Notes under the pieces: model-generated
What the model saw: only the letters and a program-made list of their open reading frames with translations
What the model was told of the DNA's origin: nothing
Databases searched by the model: none
Origin: Geoglobus sp. UBA235
GTDB taxonomy: Archaea; Halobacteriota; Archaeoglobi; Archaeoglobales; Archaeoglobaceae
DNA length: 64,000 nt
Reading direction: 5' to 3'
Assembly: GCA_002494725.1 (NCBI GenBank)
Contig: DACG01000028.1
Span: 1-64,000 of the forward strand
Shown: positions 16,740 to 25,826 of the stretch, piece by piece
How the letters are laid out: each line of letters opens with the position of its first letter
Position numbering within the stretch: position 1 is the stretch's first letter
Made by a program: the position numbers and the translations under genes

Positions 16740-17432
16740 ATGCTGAGCATAATTCTTCCAGCCTACAATGAAGCGAAAAGGATTGAAAGTGCTGTTGAGA
16801 GGATAATGGAGTTCATGAATTCAAATTTTCAGGATTTTGAGATAATAATTGCCGAGGATGGCTCAACAGATGGAACAGATAAAGTGGCAGAAAAGCTTGC
16901 AGAAAAATATGGGTTTGTCAGGCATTTACACAGCGATGAGAGGCTTGGGAGGGGGAAGGCACTGAACAACGCCATAAAAAGGTCAGAATATGAATTTGTG
17001 ATCTACATGGATGTTGACCTCTCAACAGATCTAAAGCATGTGAATGATATTTACGAGGCTCTGAAGGCTGGTTATGATATTGCAGTTGGCTCAAGGCTCC
17101 TGAAGAGCAGCAGGGCTAAAAGACCATTTACAAGAGACCTCTCATCGAGGGTTTATAATTTCCTTGTAAGGGCTCTGCTTAAATCAGGAATTCATGATCA
17201 TCAGTGCGGATTTAAGGGATTCAGAAAGAGCAGAATTGCAGATATTCTTGATAGCATAGCTGACAATCACTGGTTCTGGGACACCGAACTTTTAGTTCTC
17301 GCCCAGAGAAAAGGATTGAAGATCAAGGAGATCCCGGTGACATGGGAACATGGAGGGGAGTCGAAGGTTAGTATTCTGAATGACAGCATATACATGCTCA
17401 GAAACATTTTCAGAATCATGAGGAAACGATGA
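16740..17432 (+). CDS. Family 2 glycosyltransferase, dolichyl-phosphate-sugar synthase-like
   Basis: This is a 230-aa soluble GT-A enzyme. The start LSIILPAYNEAKRI, the nucleotide-binding EDGSTDGT and the metal-binding DVDLSTD are those of dolichyl-phosphate mannose/glucose synthases, as is the late DHQCGFKGFRKS block. There is no C-terminal membrane domain. It probably transfers a sugar from a nucleotide donor to dolichol phosphate for protein glycosylation. It is coupled by ATGA to DUF2103 and divergent from UPF0104. Confidence 0.88.
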   Translation: MLSIILPAYNEAKRIESAVERIMEFMNSNFQDFEIIIAEDGSTDGTDKVAEKLAEKYGFVRHLHSDERLGRGKALNNAIKRSEYEFVIYMDVDLSTDLKHVNDIYEALKAGYDIAVGSRLLKSSRAKRPFTRDLSSRVYNFLVRALLKSGIHDHQCGFKGFRKSRIADILDSIADNHWFWDTELLVLAQRKGLKIKEIPVTWEHGGESKVSILNDSIYMLRNIFRIMRKR

Positions 17433-17812
17433 TCGGAGGGATCATCCTGAGGCTTGAGGAGAAGTGGGATCTTGATGCAGATCATCGGGAAGTCATTCCA
17501 AAATCGAATATCGATCCAAAGAGGAAAATCAAAGGTTCCCATTCAACCATCATAGGTGGAAGAGATGGCAGAGAAATGCTGAGGAAAATTGCAGAATCTG
17601 AGTATGTTAAAAAGATAATTCCTGGAGTTATCGAGAACAAAGGTACATCAAAAGGCTCTGTAAGGGTAAAGCTGACAAGATGTGACAGAAATGGAAATAT
17701 AAGAGCTCTGCTGATTCATGGAGGGACGGTTCAGCAGATCCATGTAATAACAACTGCAAGGAGTGAAAAAGAGGGAAAATTGCTGATTGAAAAGCTAAAA
17801 GCTCTTCTTTAG
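17429..17812 (+). CDS. DUF2103 protein
   Basis: This 127-aa protein of the archaeal/cyanobacterial DUF2103 family is recognised by GSHSTIIGGRDGREML and by the C-terminal half with IHGGTVQQIHVITT. Family members have been called possible metal-binding proteins. The function is unknown. Its start overlaps the GT2 stop (ATGA), and its 3' end overlaps the convergent moaE gene by 18 bp. Confidence 0.75.
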   Translation: MIGGIILRLEEKWDLDADHREVIPKSNIDPKRKIKGSHSTIIGGRDGREMLRKIAESEYVKKIIPGVIENKGTSKGSVRVKLTRCDRNGNIRALLIHGGTVQQIHVITTARSEKEGKLLIEKLKALL

Positions 17813-18505
17813 ATCTCTGTCGTGTGCCCACACCTCTCCATCCAGATACACCTCCTTCTTCCATATTGGAAGCTTTGACTTGAAAAGCTCCACAGCTTTC
17901 TGTAACGCCTTCCACAAATGCTCTCTGTGCTCTGTCATGACAAGCACGTAAACTATATCCTCCTTTGGCACCACAGTACCTGCCTTGTGATAAATTCTGA
18001 CCCCTCTGACTCCTTCCATCTGCTGGACCTCAGACTCAATCTCCTCTCTGATTCTGTCGTACATTTCATCAAACCTCTCGTACTCAAGTCTGACAACCTC
18101 CTTTCCATCATGTATCTTTCTCACAAATCCAATGAAAACTCCTATCGCCCCGCAGAACTCGGAGCTCTCTGTCTCCTTGAGCTTTCTTATCAGGCTTTTG
18201 AGACTCTCACAGTCCTCTGCTCTCTCCGCTTCATCTGCATTCCTTATTTCAGGAATCCTTATTCCAAGATTGCTGATTTCCCTCACATCGAACCCCTTCA
18301 GCAGTGCATAGTCATATCCAAGATCTGCAAGCAACTCTAAAACTTCTCTGAGATTCCTTGGCTTAAGTCCAAACCTCACACAGTCCTCGCCGAAGTAAAG
18401 CTTCTCCTCTCCATTGCCTCCTTTCTCAACCAGAATCGCACTGCCCTTTTTTCTCAGATCATCCAGTATCTTCTTAACATTCTCTCCAGCAATACAGACC
18501 TTCAT
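17795..18505 (-). CDS. moaE: Molybdopterin synthase large subunit MoaE with N-terminal extension
   Basis: The C-terminal part, about residues 110-236, is MoaE, which inserts the dithiolene sulfurs into precursor Z together with MoaD. It shows GAIGVFIGFVR, EHREHLWKAL and the catalytic lysines in KSKLPIWKKEVYLDGE. The first 110 residues are an extra domain with DYALLKGF, resembling the GTP-binding-like MobB region but without an obvious P-loop. Such fusions occur in euryarchaea. It overlaps the phosphodiesterase upstream by ATGA. A molybdo- or tungsto-enzyme must exist elsewhere. Confidence 0.9.
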   Translation of the reverse strand: MKVCIAGENVKKILDDLRKKGSAILVEKGGNGEEKLYFGEDCVRFGLKPRNLREVLELLADLGYDYALLKGFDVREISNLGIRIPEIRNADEAERAEDCESLKSLIRKLKETESSEFCGAIGVFIGFVRKIHDGKEVVRLEYERFDEMYDRIREEIESEVQQMEGVRGVRIYHKAGTVVPKEDIVYVLVMTEHREHLWKALQKAVELFKSKLPIWKKEVYLDGEVWAHDRDLKKSF

Positions 18506-19029
18506 CCCATCATCTCCCTGAGCTTCACATCTATTCCGCAGGCAAAATCCCTGACAAGCTCAAAATCAACATCAAGCTTTCCATCCTCCACATCAATAAC
18601 AGCACAGCTTGATGCTGAGAGCCTTGGAGCTGTCGGACTTCCTGGACAGATAAGAACAGCCCTTCTCATTCTCTCCACAACATATCTGTGAATGTGTCCG
18701 AATATCAGCACATCCACATCCATTTCCATAGCCTTGTATCCAAGATCGTGAAACTCGTTAAGAAAATTTCCCCTGTGAATCAGTCCGAATTTCAGCCCAT
18801 CAGCCTCAAATATCTCGGTTTCGCTGAGCCTTTCTCTGACCTCACAATCATCCGCATTTCCGTGTACCCCGATGAAGTCATATCTTCTTTCAAACTCATC
18901 CAGAACGTCTGCTGATGTGAAATCTCCAGCATGAACAACCATATCTGATGAATCCATTATGGAAATCAGCCTTTCAGGAAGCTCGTTGAATTTTTGAACG
19001 TGAGTGTCTGATACTGCTACAATTCTCAT
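18502..19029 (-). CDS. Metallophosphoesterase, YfcE/MJ0936 type
   Basis: This is a 175-aa calcineurin-like phosphodiesterase with all metal motifs: DTH (near residue 8), GDFTS, GNADD, HRGN and GHIHR. Its size and order match the MJ0936/YfcE phosphodiesterases, which act on small phosphodiester substrates and need Mn or Ni. It is the first gene of a two-gene operon with moaE. Confidence 0.88.
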   Translation of the reverse strand: MRIVAVSDTHVQKFNELPERLISIMDSSDMVVHAGDFTSADVLDEFERRYDFIGVHGNADDCEVRERLSETEIFEADGLKFGLIHRGNFLNEFHDLGYKAMEMDVDVLIFGHIHRYVVERMRRAVLICPGSPTAPRLSASSCAVIDVEDGKLDVDFELVRDFACGIDVKLREMMG

Positions 19030-19071
19030 AACAAGAAGTTCTGATAACTGATTTAAAAGTTATTCCTCGAT

Positions 19072-19917
19072 TTACGGGGAGATGCTTTCCCCTTTTCTCT
19101 GGATATCTTTAAGCTCAAGCTCATTTGCGAACCACACAACTCTTTGCGGGAAGGGAATCTCGATTCCATTTCTCTCAAGTTCCGCCCTTATTTTCTGAAG
19201 CAATCTCATTTTCACATCATACCACACCTGAACTGGAGCCCATATCTTCACAGAGACCATTACAGCATTGTCTCCAAGTTCATCAACAAAAACAGCTGGA
19301 GCAGGGTTTTTCAAAGCAAATGGCTCCTCATCTATCACCTTCCTGATTACCTCAACAGCTCTCTCCGCATCATCTGAATACCTTATTCCTATCCTGTACT
19401 CAAACCTCCTGACAACATTTCCGGTGTAGTTGGTTATGTTTCCTGTGAAGAGAGTCTGATTTGGTATTCGGACAAAAAGCCCATCATAGGTTCTGATTAT
19501 TGTTGACATCACATTTATGTCCTCTACAAAGCCTGAAATCCCCCCAACCTGAACCTGATCTCCTATCTTTATCGGCTTCTCCCACAGAATGAAAATTCCG
19601 GAAATTAAATTGGAAACTACACTCTGGCTCGCGAAACCAATCACTATACCTGTTATTCCTCCGGCAACCAGAAGTCCTGATGGATTCAGGCCAAGCACCG
19701 GCAGAATCGTGATAAACCCGACCAGTATGATCAGATAGTAGATCAGCTTTAGGATGAGTTCCCTATAATTCTTTTCCATCCTGTCACCTATGATTCTTCT
19801 GAGATATATCGTGACGCTTTTTGCCAGAAGAACCGAGAGAGCCATTACTACTACTGAAAAAATCACCTCTCCAACAGTGATGTCCCCGTAAACAGGACTT
19901 CCAAGCACGTCAATCAT
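19072..19917 (-). CDS. mscS: MscS-family mechanosensitive channel
   Basis: This 281-aa small-conductance channel releases solutes on hypo-osmotic shock. Hydrophobic helices near residues 18-40 and 58-80 are followed by the pore helix region GLLVAGGITGIVIGFASQ, then the beta domain (PIKIGDQVQVGGISG) and the cytoplasmic C-terminal domain. ATG 19917 was chosen because it overlaps the DUF432 stop (ATGA); an in-frame GTG lies at 19926. It is cotranscribed with DUF432. Confidence 0.93.
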   Translation of the reverse strand: MIDVLGSPVYGDITVGEVIFSVVVMALSVLLAKSVTIYLRRIIGDRMEKNYRELILKLIYYLIILVGFITILPVLGLNPSGLLVAGGITGIVIGFASQSVVSNLISGIFILWEKPIKIGDQVQVGGISGFVEDINVMSTIIRTYDGLFVRIPNQTLFTGNITNYTGNVVRRFEYRIGIRYSDDAERAVEVIRKVIDEEPFALKNPAPAVFVDELGDNAVMVSVKIWAPVQVWYDVKMRLLQKIRAELERNGIEIPFPQRVVWFANELELKDIQRKGESISP

Positions 19918-20549
19918 AACCCCCACTCCATGAAGAACCTCTTGGCCACAATCTGCACTTTCCTTGGGGGGAATATCTCAACCGCCTTCTTCATATCCCT
20001 GCTCAGTGGCTCCATTAGAAATCTTGTTTCAGCTGATCTCTTTGAGCTAACCTCCATTTCGACCTTTGAAAAAACGGTGGTATCATTGTAGAATATTTTC
20101 ATAAGATATACGTTCAGAACGCATTTTGAGATCTCAACCCACTCATCAAAACGGTTTACAATTCGCAGTTCCATAATCCCCTCTCTCAGAGGGTCAACAT
20201 CGCTTGGAGAATCGTAAATTTCACTTTCCCAGTATCTGCAAACGATTCCATTCCTCGGGTCACCATAAAGCGTGTATTTCTGTTCTGCGAGAGAGAAAAC
20301 ATCAATCAGTTCAATATCACCGCTTCCTGAAACGAACACACCGATCTCAATCGGAAATTTTACAAAGACTCTCTCTTCAAAATCGGGAGCAATTACAGTG
20401 CTTTTTTTAAACTGAATAAGTAAAAAATTCGTGATGCACGATGGAAGATTTACGGGCTCAATAGGATTTATCACGATATTTCCATCGTTTGACGAGATTA
20501 TCTTTTCCGTTTTACCCAGTTTTGACTCTCTCAGATAAATGTACTTCAT
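19914..20549 (-). CDS. DUF432 protein
   Basis: This 211-aa soluble, beta-rich protein belongs to DUF432, an archaeal family that recurs next to mscS genes. Features are an N-terminal YIYLRESKLG, a central block around RYWESEIYDSPSD, and no membrane segment or signal peptide. The function is unknown; linkage to MscS through an ATGA overlap suggests a channel partner or regulator. It is the first gene of the pair. Confidence 0.72.
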   Translation of the reverse strand: MKYIYLRESKLGKTEKIISSNDGNIVINPIEPVNLPSCITNFLLIQFKKSTVIAPDFEERVFVKFPIEIGVFVSGSGDIELIDVFSLAEQKYTLYGDPRNGIVCRYWESEIYDSPSDVDPLREGIMELRIVNRFDEWVEISKCVLNVYLMKIFYNDTTVFSKVEMEVSSKRSAETRFLMEPLSRDMKKAVEIFPPRKVQIVAKRFFMEWGL

Positions 20550-20626
20550 GTTCTGTTTCTTGACTGTTATTCTTGCATTGTCTGTTATTAGATTTATGTT
20601 ATCAAGGGGGTATACTCCAAAAAAAC

Positions 20627-22618
20627 TCAGAACCCCACCCCCAGGAAATACTTGAACACAAGAATCGTTACAACTACCATTATCAGAGAATGCTTTAAAC
20701 CGGCTCTTATGCTTCCTGCTCCCATCACTCCTGCAACAATCCCGCTAAAAAGACCATTCAGGAGCGTAGCATGGTAAAAAAGGTTTGTGAGTTTAAATGG
20801 GTCCGGGAACGAAAAATATATGCCGGTAAGTTCGCTGGGAGCTGTTATGTTTCCAAAAACGGAAATGAAATTCTGGTTTAAGACAACCACTGTGAATAGA
20901 AATACTCCGAATGTTATATACACAATAACTGTATACACAAACATCTCTGTTGCAACTCTTTTTCTGAAGTCCAGATAGATCTCGGCATCACTTGCTGCGG
21001 TGAAAATAGCAGCTTTCACGTTATCAGTGGCTTCAAGGGCTTTCACAAGAATTGACACAACCTTGGATACAACAGGACTCCCGATCCTTTCATCAAATCT
21101 TTCAAAAGCTTCTGTGATTAATCTACCCCACTCTATGTCCTTTCTAATATTTCTAACCTCCTTGGTGAGTGACCCCAAATCTGAAGTGGATATGACTTTA
21201 AGGGCATTAACCAAAGTCAATCCGCTTTCATTAAGGCTTCCAAGTTGTTTTAGAAACTCAGGAAGATCGTTTTCAAATTTTCTAAGTCTATACGATCTGT
21301 ATTCAAAAATTACTATGTATGGGAATGAAGATATGAGAAAAATTCCTCCCAAAATTGTCTCAATTCTCATGTTGAAGTTATAGTATGCATATACTCCCAC
21401 AGCAACAGAAATTGGAACTGTAAGAATGAGGGTGTATTCTGGATTTCTGAATATAAACCTTGGACTAAGTACTCTCTGAAGAAATCTGAAAGTTTTGAGG
21501 AATAAAGCGACTATTCCTCTTTTTCTTTTGAACTGAGAGGACCTTCCATTATTTATTATCCTTGCCTTCAGAAATACAGGGATTGTCTTTCTCGTAAGCC
21601 ATCCTGGTTTTTCTTCTTCAACCATGGATTTAACGAGCCACGTAAACATCAGCCCGCCTATCGGTATGTAGGCATATACGATGATTTTTGAGACCGTTTC
21701 AATGTTCTCTCCGAGCAAACCCATAACAACAAAAACAATCAAGGTGAAAAGCGGTGCTACAACAAATACTGCCACATAAACCTCTGCCATGATTTCAAGG
21801 GAGTTTATGAATATCTCATGGAATCTTTCCCTCTCTTCAAGATAGTGGGCAGATTTGAATTCTAAGAATTCACTTAGCTTTCCACCACCTTCCACAACAC
21901 TGATAAGATCTTCAAGAAACTCAGAGAGTTTTTGGGATGGTGTTGTGTTTGCAACATATCTCATGGCAGATATCAGGTCTTTGTGAAATACTTCAACTTC
22001 TCTGAAAATAATCCCAAATTCTTTACCAACCTCGCCGGTAATTGATCTCTCTTCTGCAATCGTCTTTATTATTTCAAGCAGAGGCGTGCCACCCTTAGAC
22101 ATTCCAAGCATTATATTTACCACATGTGGTAATGCTGAATCTATTTTGGACTTTCTCTGAGCTTTAAGAACGACAGGATAAAAAAGAATGATTTTTCTGG
22201 CAATGTAAAACATGAGAACTGTCAGTACAATCAATGATCCCACTTCGATAATAAAAACATCGGGTCTCTGGATGGAGATACTTATGGGAGACCTGACGTA
22301 GGTGTAGATGTCTATTGGGAGGAGTGATCTGAATGATCCGGTATAATTGGCGTACCAGATTCCAATAAATCTGGAAACACCAAGAGATACTACAAAGAAC
22401 AAAGGTAACAGTATCAGAGGATAGAAAAGGGAAATGGCCATATATCTCGGAACTGAAACAGGCATCCTGGATGATACAAGATTTCTCTCAAGATCTTGGT
22501 ATTTTTCTTTATTTTTCTGGTATCTATGTCTGTAAAATTTCACAATGAATCCGGGAACAGGCAGGGTAAAGCGCTCTCTGAGATAACCGAGATCTTTCCT
22601 ATTCGGCTGTGATCTCAT
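20627..22618 (-). CDS. Type IV pilus / archaellum-like membrane platform protein (TadC/ArlJ family)
   Basis: This is a 663-aa integral membrane protein with two T2SF-type modules. Each has a cytoplasmic helical domain (around SALPHVVNIMLGMSKGGTPL and ENDLPEFLKQLGSLNESGLT) followed by paired membrane helices. Together with the preceding ATPase it forms the minimal motor core of an archaeal type IV filament or secretion machine. It overlaps the ATPase by 20 bp. No pilin or prepilin peptidase gene is adjacent, so the filament it serves is unknown. Confidence 0.88.
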   Translation of the reverse strand: MRSQPNRKDLGYLRERFTLPVPGFIVKFYRHRYQKNKEKYQDLERNLVSSRMPVSVPRYMAISLFYPLILLPLFFVVSLGVSRFIGIWYANYTGSFRSLLPIDIYTYVRSPISISIQRPDVFIIEVGSLIVLTVLMFYIARKIILFYPVVLKAQRKSKIDSALPHVVNIMLGMSKGGTPLLEIIKTIAEERSITGEVGKEFGIIFREVEVFHKDLISAMRYVANTTPSQKLSEFLEDLISVVEGGGKLSEFLEFKSAHYLEERERFHEIFINSLEIMAEVYVAVFVVAPLFTLIVFVVMGLLGENIETVSKIIVYAYIPIGGLMFTWLVKSMVEEEKPGWLTRKTIPVFLKARIINNGRSSQFKRKRGIVALFLKTFRFLQRVLSPRFIFRNPEYTLILTVPISVAVGVYAYYNFNMRIETILGGIFLISSFPYIVIFEYRSYRLRKFENDLPEFLKQLGSLNESGLTLVNALKVISTSDLGSLTKEVRNIRKDIEWGRLITEAFERFDERIGSPVVSKVVSILVKALEATDNVKAAIFTAASDAEIYLDFRKRVATEMFVYTVIVYITFGVFLFTVVVLNQNFISVFGNITAPSELTGIYFSFPDPFKLTNLFYHATLLNGLFSGIVAGVMGAGSIRAGLKHSLIMVVVTILVFKYFLGVGF

Positions 22619-24185
22619 ATTTCATACCCTCTCTGAGTATTTCTTCAAAAGTCTCTTCTGGATTTCGATAATACGAATGAATTATATGGGTGAGGTGTAT
22701 GTAGTCTCGTATGTCCTGTTTATCCAGAAATCTCAGGAAGTTCGCTCTTCTTTGCAATTCGTTCAAAGTTTCTTCGTAAGATTCTCCTCTAATAACAGCA
22801 ATTTTTTCGAGTTTTTTCGGCTGGTTGATCATATAGTACCTGTCATCATATGATTCCCACCTGTAAACCTCATTGATCAGAAGATTCTTGTCATTTGGAT
22901 CTACTCCAAGAAACTCATATATGGCTGTAACCCTTCTTTTTCTGATACCGGCTTTAGTCCATTGAGTCTGGATGGGTACAATATCGAGGAACTGGATCAG
23001 ACTTCTCGGAACGTTCAGAGGATCACTTTCAAGCCTGTATATCGTCTGATGGATATCTCCCGCATGAAGCGTTGAATATGCTGCATGTCCTGTGCTCATT
23101 GCCTGGAAGAGAGTTTGAGCTTCAATGCCCCTAACCTCTCCAACGATTATGTATTCTGGTCTCTGCCTGAGGGCAGCTTTAAGCAGATCATACATAGATA
23201 TTGATTTTTCGTCTCCTGTAGTCACCTCTCTTGTAACTCCTGCGATCCAGTTGTCATGTCTTAACGAAATCTCTCTCGTGTCTTCAATTGAAACAACCTT
23301 GGCGTCTGGCGGGAGAAACATGAGAACTGCATTGAGAGTTGTCGTCTTTCCCGCTGCCGTCTCTCCAACAACCATCAAGTTAAGTTTGTTTTCAACTGCA
23401 AGCCAGAAGTACGCCATCTGCTCTGCAGTGTAGGTCCCGAGTCTCATAAGATCTATTGGGGTCAGCGGTTCTTCAGTGAATTTTCTTATTGTGAATGACG
23501 ACCCTCTCGGGGTTATTTCTGTACCGTAAGTGGCCTGAAGTCTGCTGCCATCTGGGAGTGATGCGTCTATGATTGGATTTCCGAAGCTAATATGTTTTCC
23601 AGATAGTTGAACCAATGCCTGGACATATCGGTCAAGTTCAAGATCCGAAAATATGACTGTTGTCGGTATGTTACCGTATTTCTTGTGATAGACAAAAACA
23701 GGTATGTTGTAGCCATCGCAGCTTATATCCTCAACATACGGATCATTCAGCATTGGATCAATTGGTCCAAGCCCGATAAAATCTCTGTAGAGATAGTATA
23801 AAAGCTTCAATCTCAATATGGGATCAAGCTCAACTAAGAACTCTTTTACAATTTCATTAAATGCATCGACAAGAATCTTCTCCTTCTGATAGACATCTAC
23901 GGTTATATCCTTTAGGATCAGTGTGTTTCCAAGTTCAATATAGATCTTTTCCATTAACTGAAACTCATCAATCGTTAATGTTGGTTCCATGGGGATATAC
24001 TTGATTCCTTTTGTATCAAAGTCCTTTATAATTCTAATTGCTACAATGGGTCTGAAGATCCAGTAAGATTCAAGAAGTTCTCCATTTTCAATTTCTTCTA
24101 AGTCCTCGATTATCATCTCTTCAGAAATATCTTCATCGAGATATTTCTGAAATAGATGGTAGTATTTCGTTGCAACGACCACCAT
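22599..24185 (-). CDS. Type II/IV secretion (pilus assembly) ATPase
   Basis: This is a 528-aa hexameric secretion ATPase of the GspE/ArlI superfamily. An N-terminal domain of about 250 residues is followed by Walker A GETAAGKTTT, the Asp box VSIEDTREI, Walker B IIVGEVRG, and the His box STGHAAYSTLHAG. ATG 24185 is preceded at about 26 nt by the T-rich box TTTTTATATTTT, so the mRNA is probably leaderless. It powers filament assembly with the downstream membrane platform. Confidence 0.92.
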   Translation of the reverse strand: MVVVATKYYHLFQKYLDEDISEEMIIEDLEEIENGELLESYWIFRPIVAIRIIKDFDTKGIKYIPMEPTLTIDEFQLMEKIYIELGNTLILKDITVDVYQKEKILVDAFNEIVKEFLVELDPILRLKLLYYLYRDFIGLGPIDPMLNDPYVEDISCDGYNIPVFVYHKKYGNIPTTVIFSDLELDRYVQALVQLSGKHISFGNPIIDASLPDGSRLQATYGTEITPRGSSFTIRKFTEEPLTPIDLMRLGTYTAEQMAYFWLAVENKLNLMVVGETAAGKTTTLNAVLMFLPPDAKVVSIEDTREISLRHDNWIAGVTREVTTGDEKSISMYDLLKAALRQRPEYIIVGEVRGIEAQTLFQAMSTGHAAYSTLHAGDIHQTIYRLESDPLNVPRSLIQFLDIVPIQTQWTKAGIRKRRVTAIYEFLGVDPNDKNLLINEVYRWESYDDRYYMINQPKKLEKIAVIRGESYEETLNELQRRANFLRFLDKQDIRDYIHLTHIIHSYYRNPEETFEEILREGMKYEITAE

Positions 24186-24321
24186 ATCAAAGCTAATAAA
24201 TTAGTAAAATATAAAAAATTTGCTCACCTGCTGTATTGAATGTTCAGGTCTTGAAATCAGGTAAAGTCCTGAGCCTTCACTCTCGCTTCATGTCTCTGAA
24301 TTTTTAGATAAGTCACCAAAG

Positions 24322-24331
24322 GTTTTTATAA
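24322..24331 (+). promoter_or_regulatory. TATA-like box of the LeuA/CimA gene
   Basis: TTTTTATAAC is centred about 27 nt before ATG 24354 with no Shine-Dalgarno after it. A leaderless start is likely. Confidence 0.5.
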
Positions 24332-24353
24332 CTTTTATATAAGCCTTAAACCG

Positions 24354-25826
24354 ATGACAGTGAGAATCCTTGACACAACTCTGAGGGATGGAGAGCAGAC
24401 ACCTGGAGTTTCACTGAGTGTTGAGCAGAAACTCATGATTGCTGAAACACTTGACAGGCTCGGTGTTGATATAATCGAGGCCGGAACGGCTATCTCCTCA
24501 CAGGGAGAGTTTGAAGCGATAAAGGCGATAAGTGAAGCGGGTCTTAATGCTGAGATATGCAGCTTCGCAAGGATAAAGTTTGAGGATATCGATGCCGCTG
24601 CAGATGCCAATGCAGACTCAATCTTCATGGTTGCCCCCTCATCCGACATTCACATCTCAAGCAAGTTTCCGGGAAAGACAAGGGAGGACATAATAGAGAT
24701 GTCCGTTCAGGCAATCGAGTATGCAAAGGAGAGAGGTCTGATAGTTGAGTTTGGAGGGGAGGATGCCTCAAGAGCTGATCTGAATTTCATTATCGAGCTT
24801 TACAGGAATGCAATCTCTGCAAAAACTGACAGGCTGGCATTCACAGACACGGTTGGAGTATTCACACCTGAAAAGGCCTACGAAACCATGAAAACATTAA
24901 GAGAAAACTTCAGGATCCCGATTGCATTTCACGGTCATGATGATTTCGGACTTGCAACATCCAACACGGTTTATGCCGTGAAGGGTGGGGCTGATGAAAT
25001 ACATGTGGCCATGAACGGGCTTGGAGAGAGAGCTGGAAACGCTGCCCTTGAAGAGGTTGTCATGACCCTCGAATTTCTCTATGGTATAAAGACAAACATA
25101 AACAAGGAGATGATCTATCCTGCTTCACAGCTTGTTGAGAAGCTAACAAGAGTCAAGGTACCTCCAAACAAGCCAATTGTTGGAGATAATGCGTTTACTC
25201 ACGAAAGCGGGATACACACTTCCGCACTGCTCAAGAATGCAAAGACATACGAACCCATTTCCCCTGAAGTCATAGGAAGGAAGAGATCGATAGTTCTCGG
25301 AAAGCATGCGGGCAGAGCGAGTGTGGAGGCAATAATGAAGGAAATGGGTTACAGGGCCAGCAGGGATCAGATGAAAGAGATTCTGGCAAGAATCAAGGAC
25401 ATAGGTGATAAAGGAAAGCGTGTTACAGATGCAGACATAAGAACAATAATCGAAACTGTGCTTCAGATAAAGAGAGAGAAAAGAGTTGATCTGCTCGATT
25501 TATCAATAGTGAGCGGTGTTCACGTGATGCCAACTGCAAGCGTTAAGCTGAAGATAAATGGCGATGAGGTTGTGGAGGCTGGAGTCGGTCTCGGTCCTGT
25601 TGATGCTGCGATAAATGCGATAAAAAAGGCCATAAAGGACTACGCTGACATAGAGCTTGTGAGCTATCACGTTGATGCCATAACAGGAGGAACTGATGCG
25701 CTCGTTGATGTCGTGATCCAGCTCAAAAAGGGAGACAGAATAGTGACTGCAAGAGGAGCGAGAACAGACATAATCATGGCAAGCGTTGAGGCATTTATTG
25801 AAGGTCTGAACATGCTCATAGATTAA
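24354..25826 (+). CDS. leuA: 2-isopropylmalate / citramalate synthase (LeuA family)
   Basis: This 490-aa enzyme condenses acetyl-CoA with a 2-oxoacid. The TIM barrel opens with ILDTTLRDGEQTPG, has HGHDDFGLATSNT with the metal-binding His pair and NGLGERAGNAALEE, and ends in the HESGIHTSALL block. A C-terminal regulatory LeuA dimer domain (from about residue 370) suggests feedback control. Sequence alone does not separate isopropylmalate synthase from (R)-citramalate synthase (CimA) or homocitrate synthase in Archaeoglobales, which have several paralogues, so the substrate is left open. It is not in an operon with leuB/C/D. Confidence 0.9.
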   Translation: MTVRILDTTLRDGEQTPGVSLSVEQKLMIAETLDRLGVDIIEAGTAISSQGEFEAIKAISEAGLNAEICSFARIKFEDIDAAADANADSIFMVAPSSDIHISSKFPGKTREDIIEMSVQAIEYAKERGLIVEFGGEDASRADLNFIIELYRNAISAKTDRLAFTDTVGVFTPEKAYETMKTLRENFRIPIAFHGHDDFGLATSNTVYAVKGGADEIHVAMNGLGERAGNAALEEVVMTLEFLYGIKTNINKEMIYPASQLVEKLTRVKVPPNKPIVGDNAFTHESGIHTSALLKNAKTYEPISPEVIGRKRSIVLGKHAGRASVEAIMKEMGYRASRDQMKEILARIKDIGDKGKRVTDADIRTIIETVLQIKREKRVDLLDLSIVSGVHVMPTASVKLKINGDEVVEAGVGLGPVDAAINAIKKAIKDYADIELVSYHVDAITGGTDALVDVVIQLKKGDRIVTARGARTDIIMASVEAFIEGLNMLID

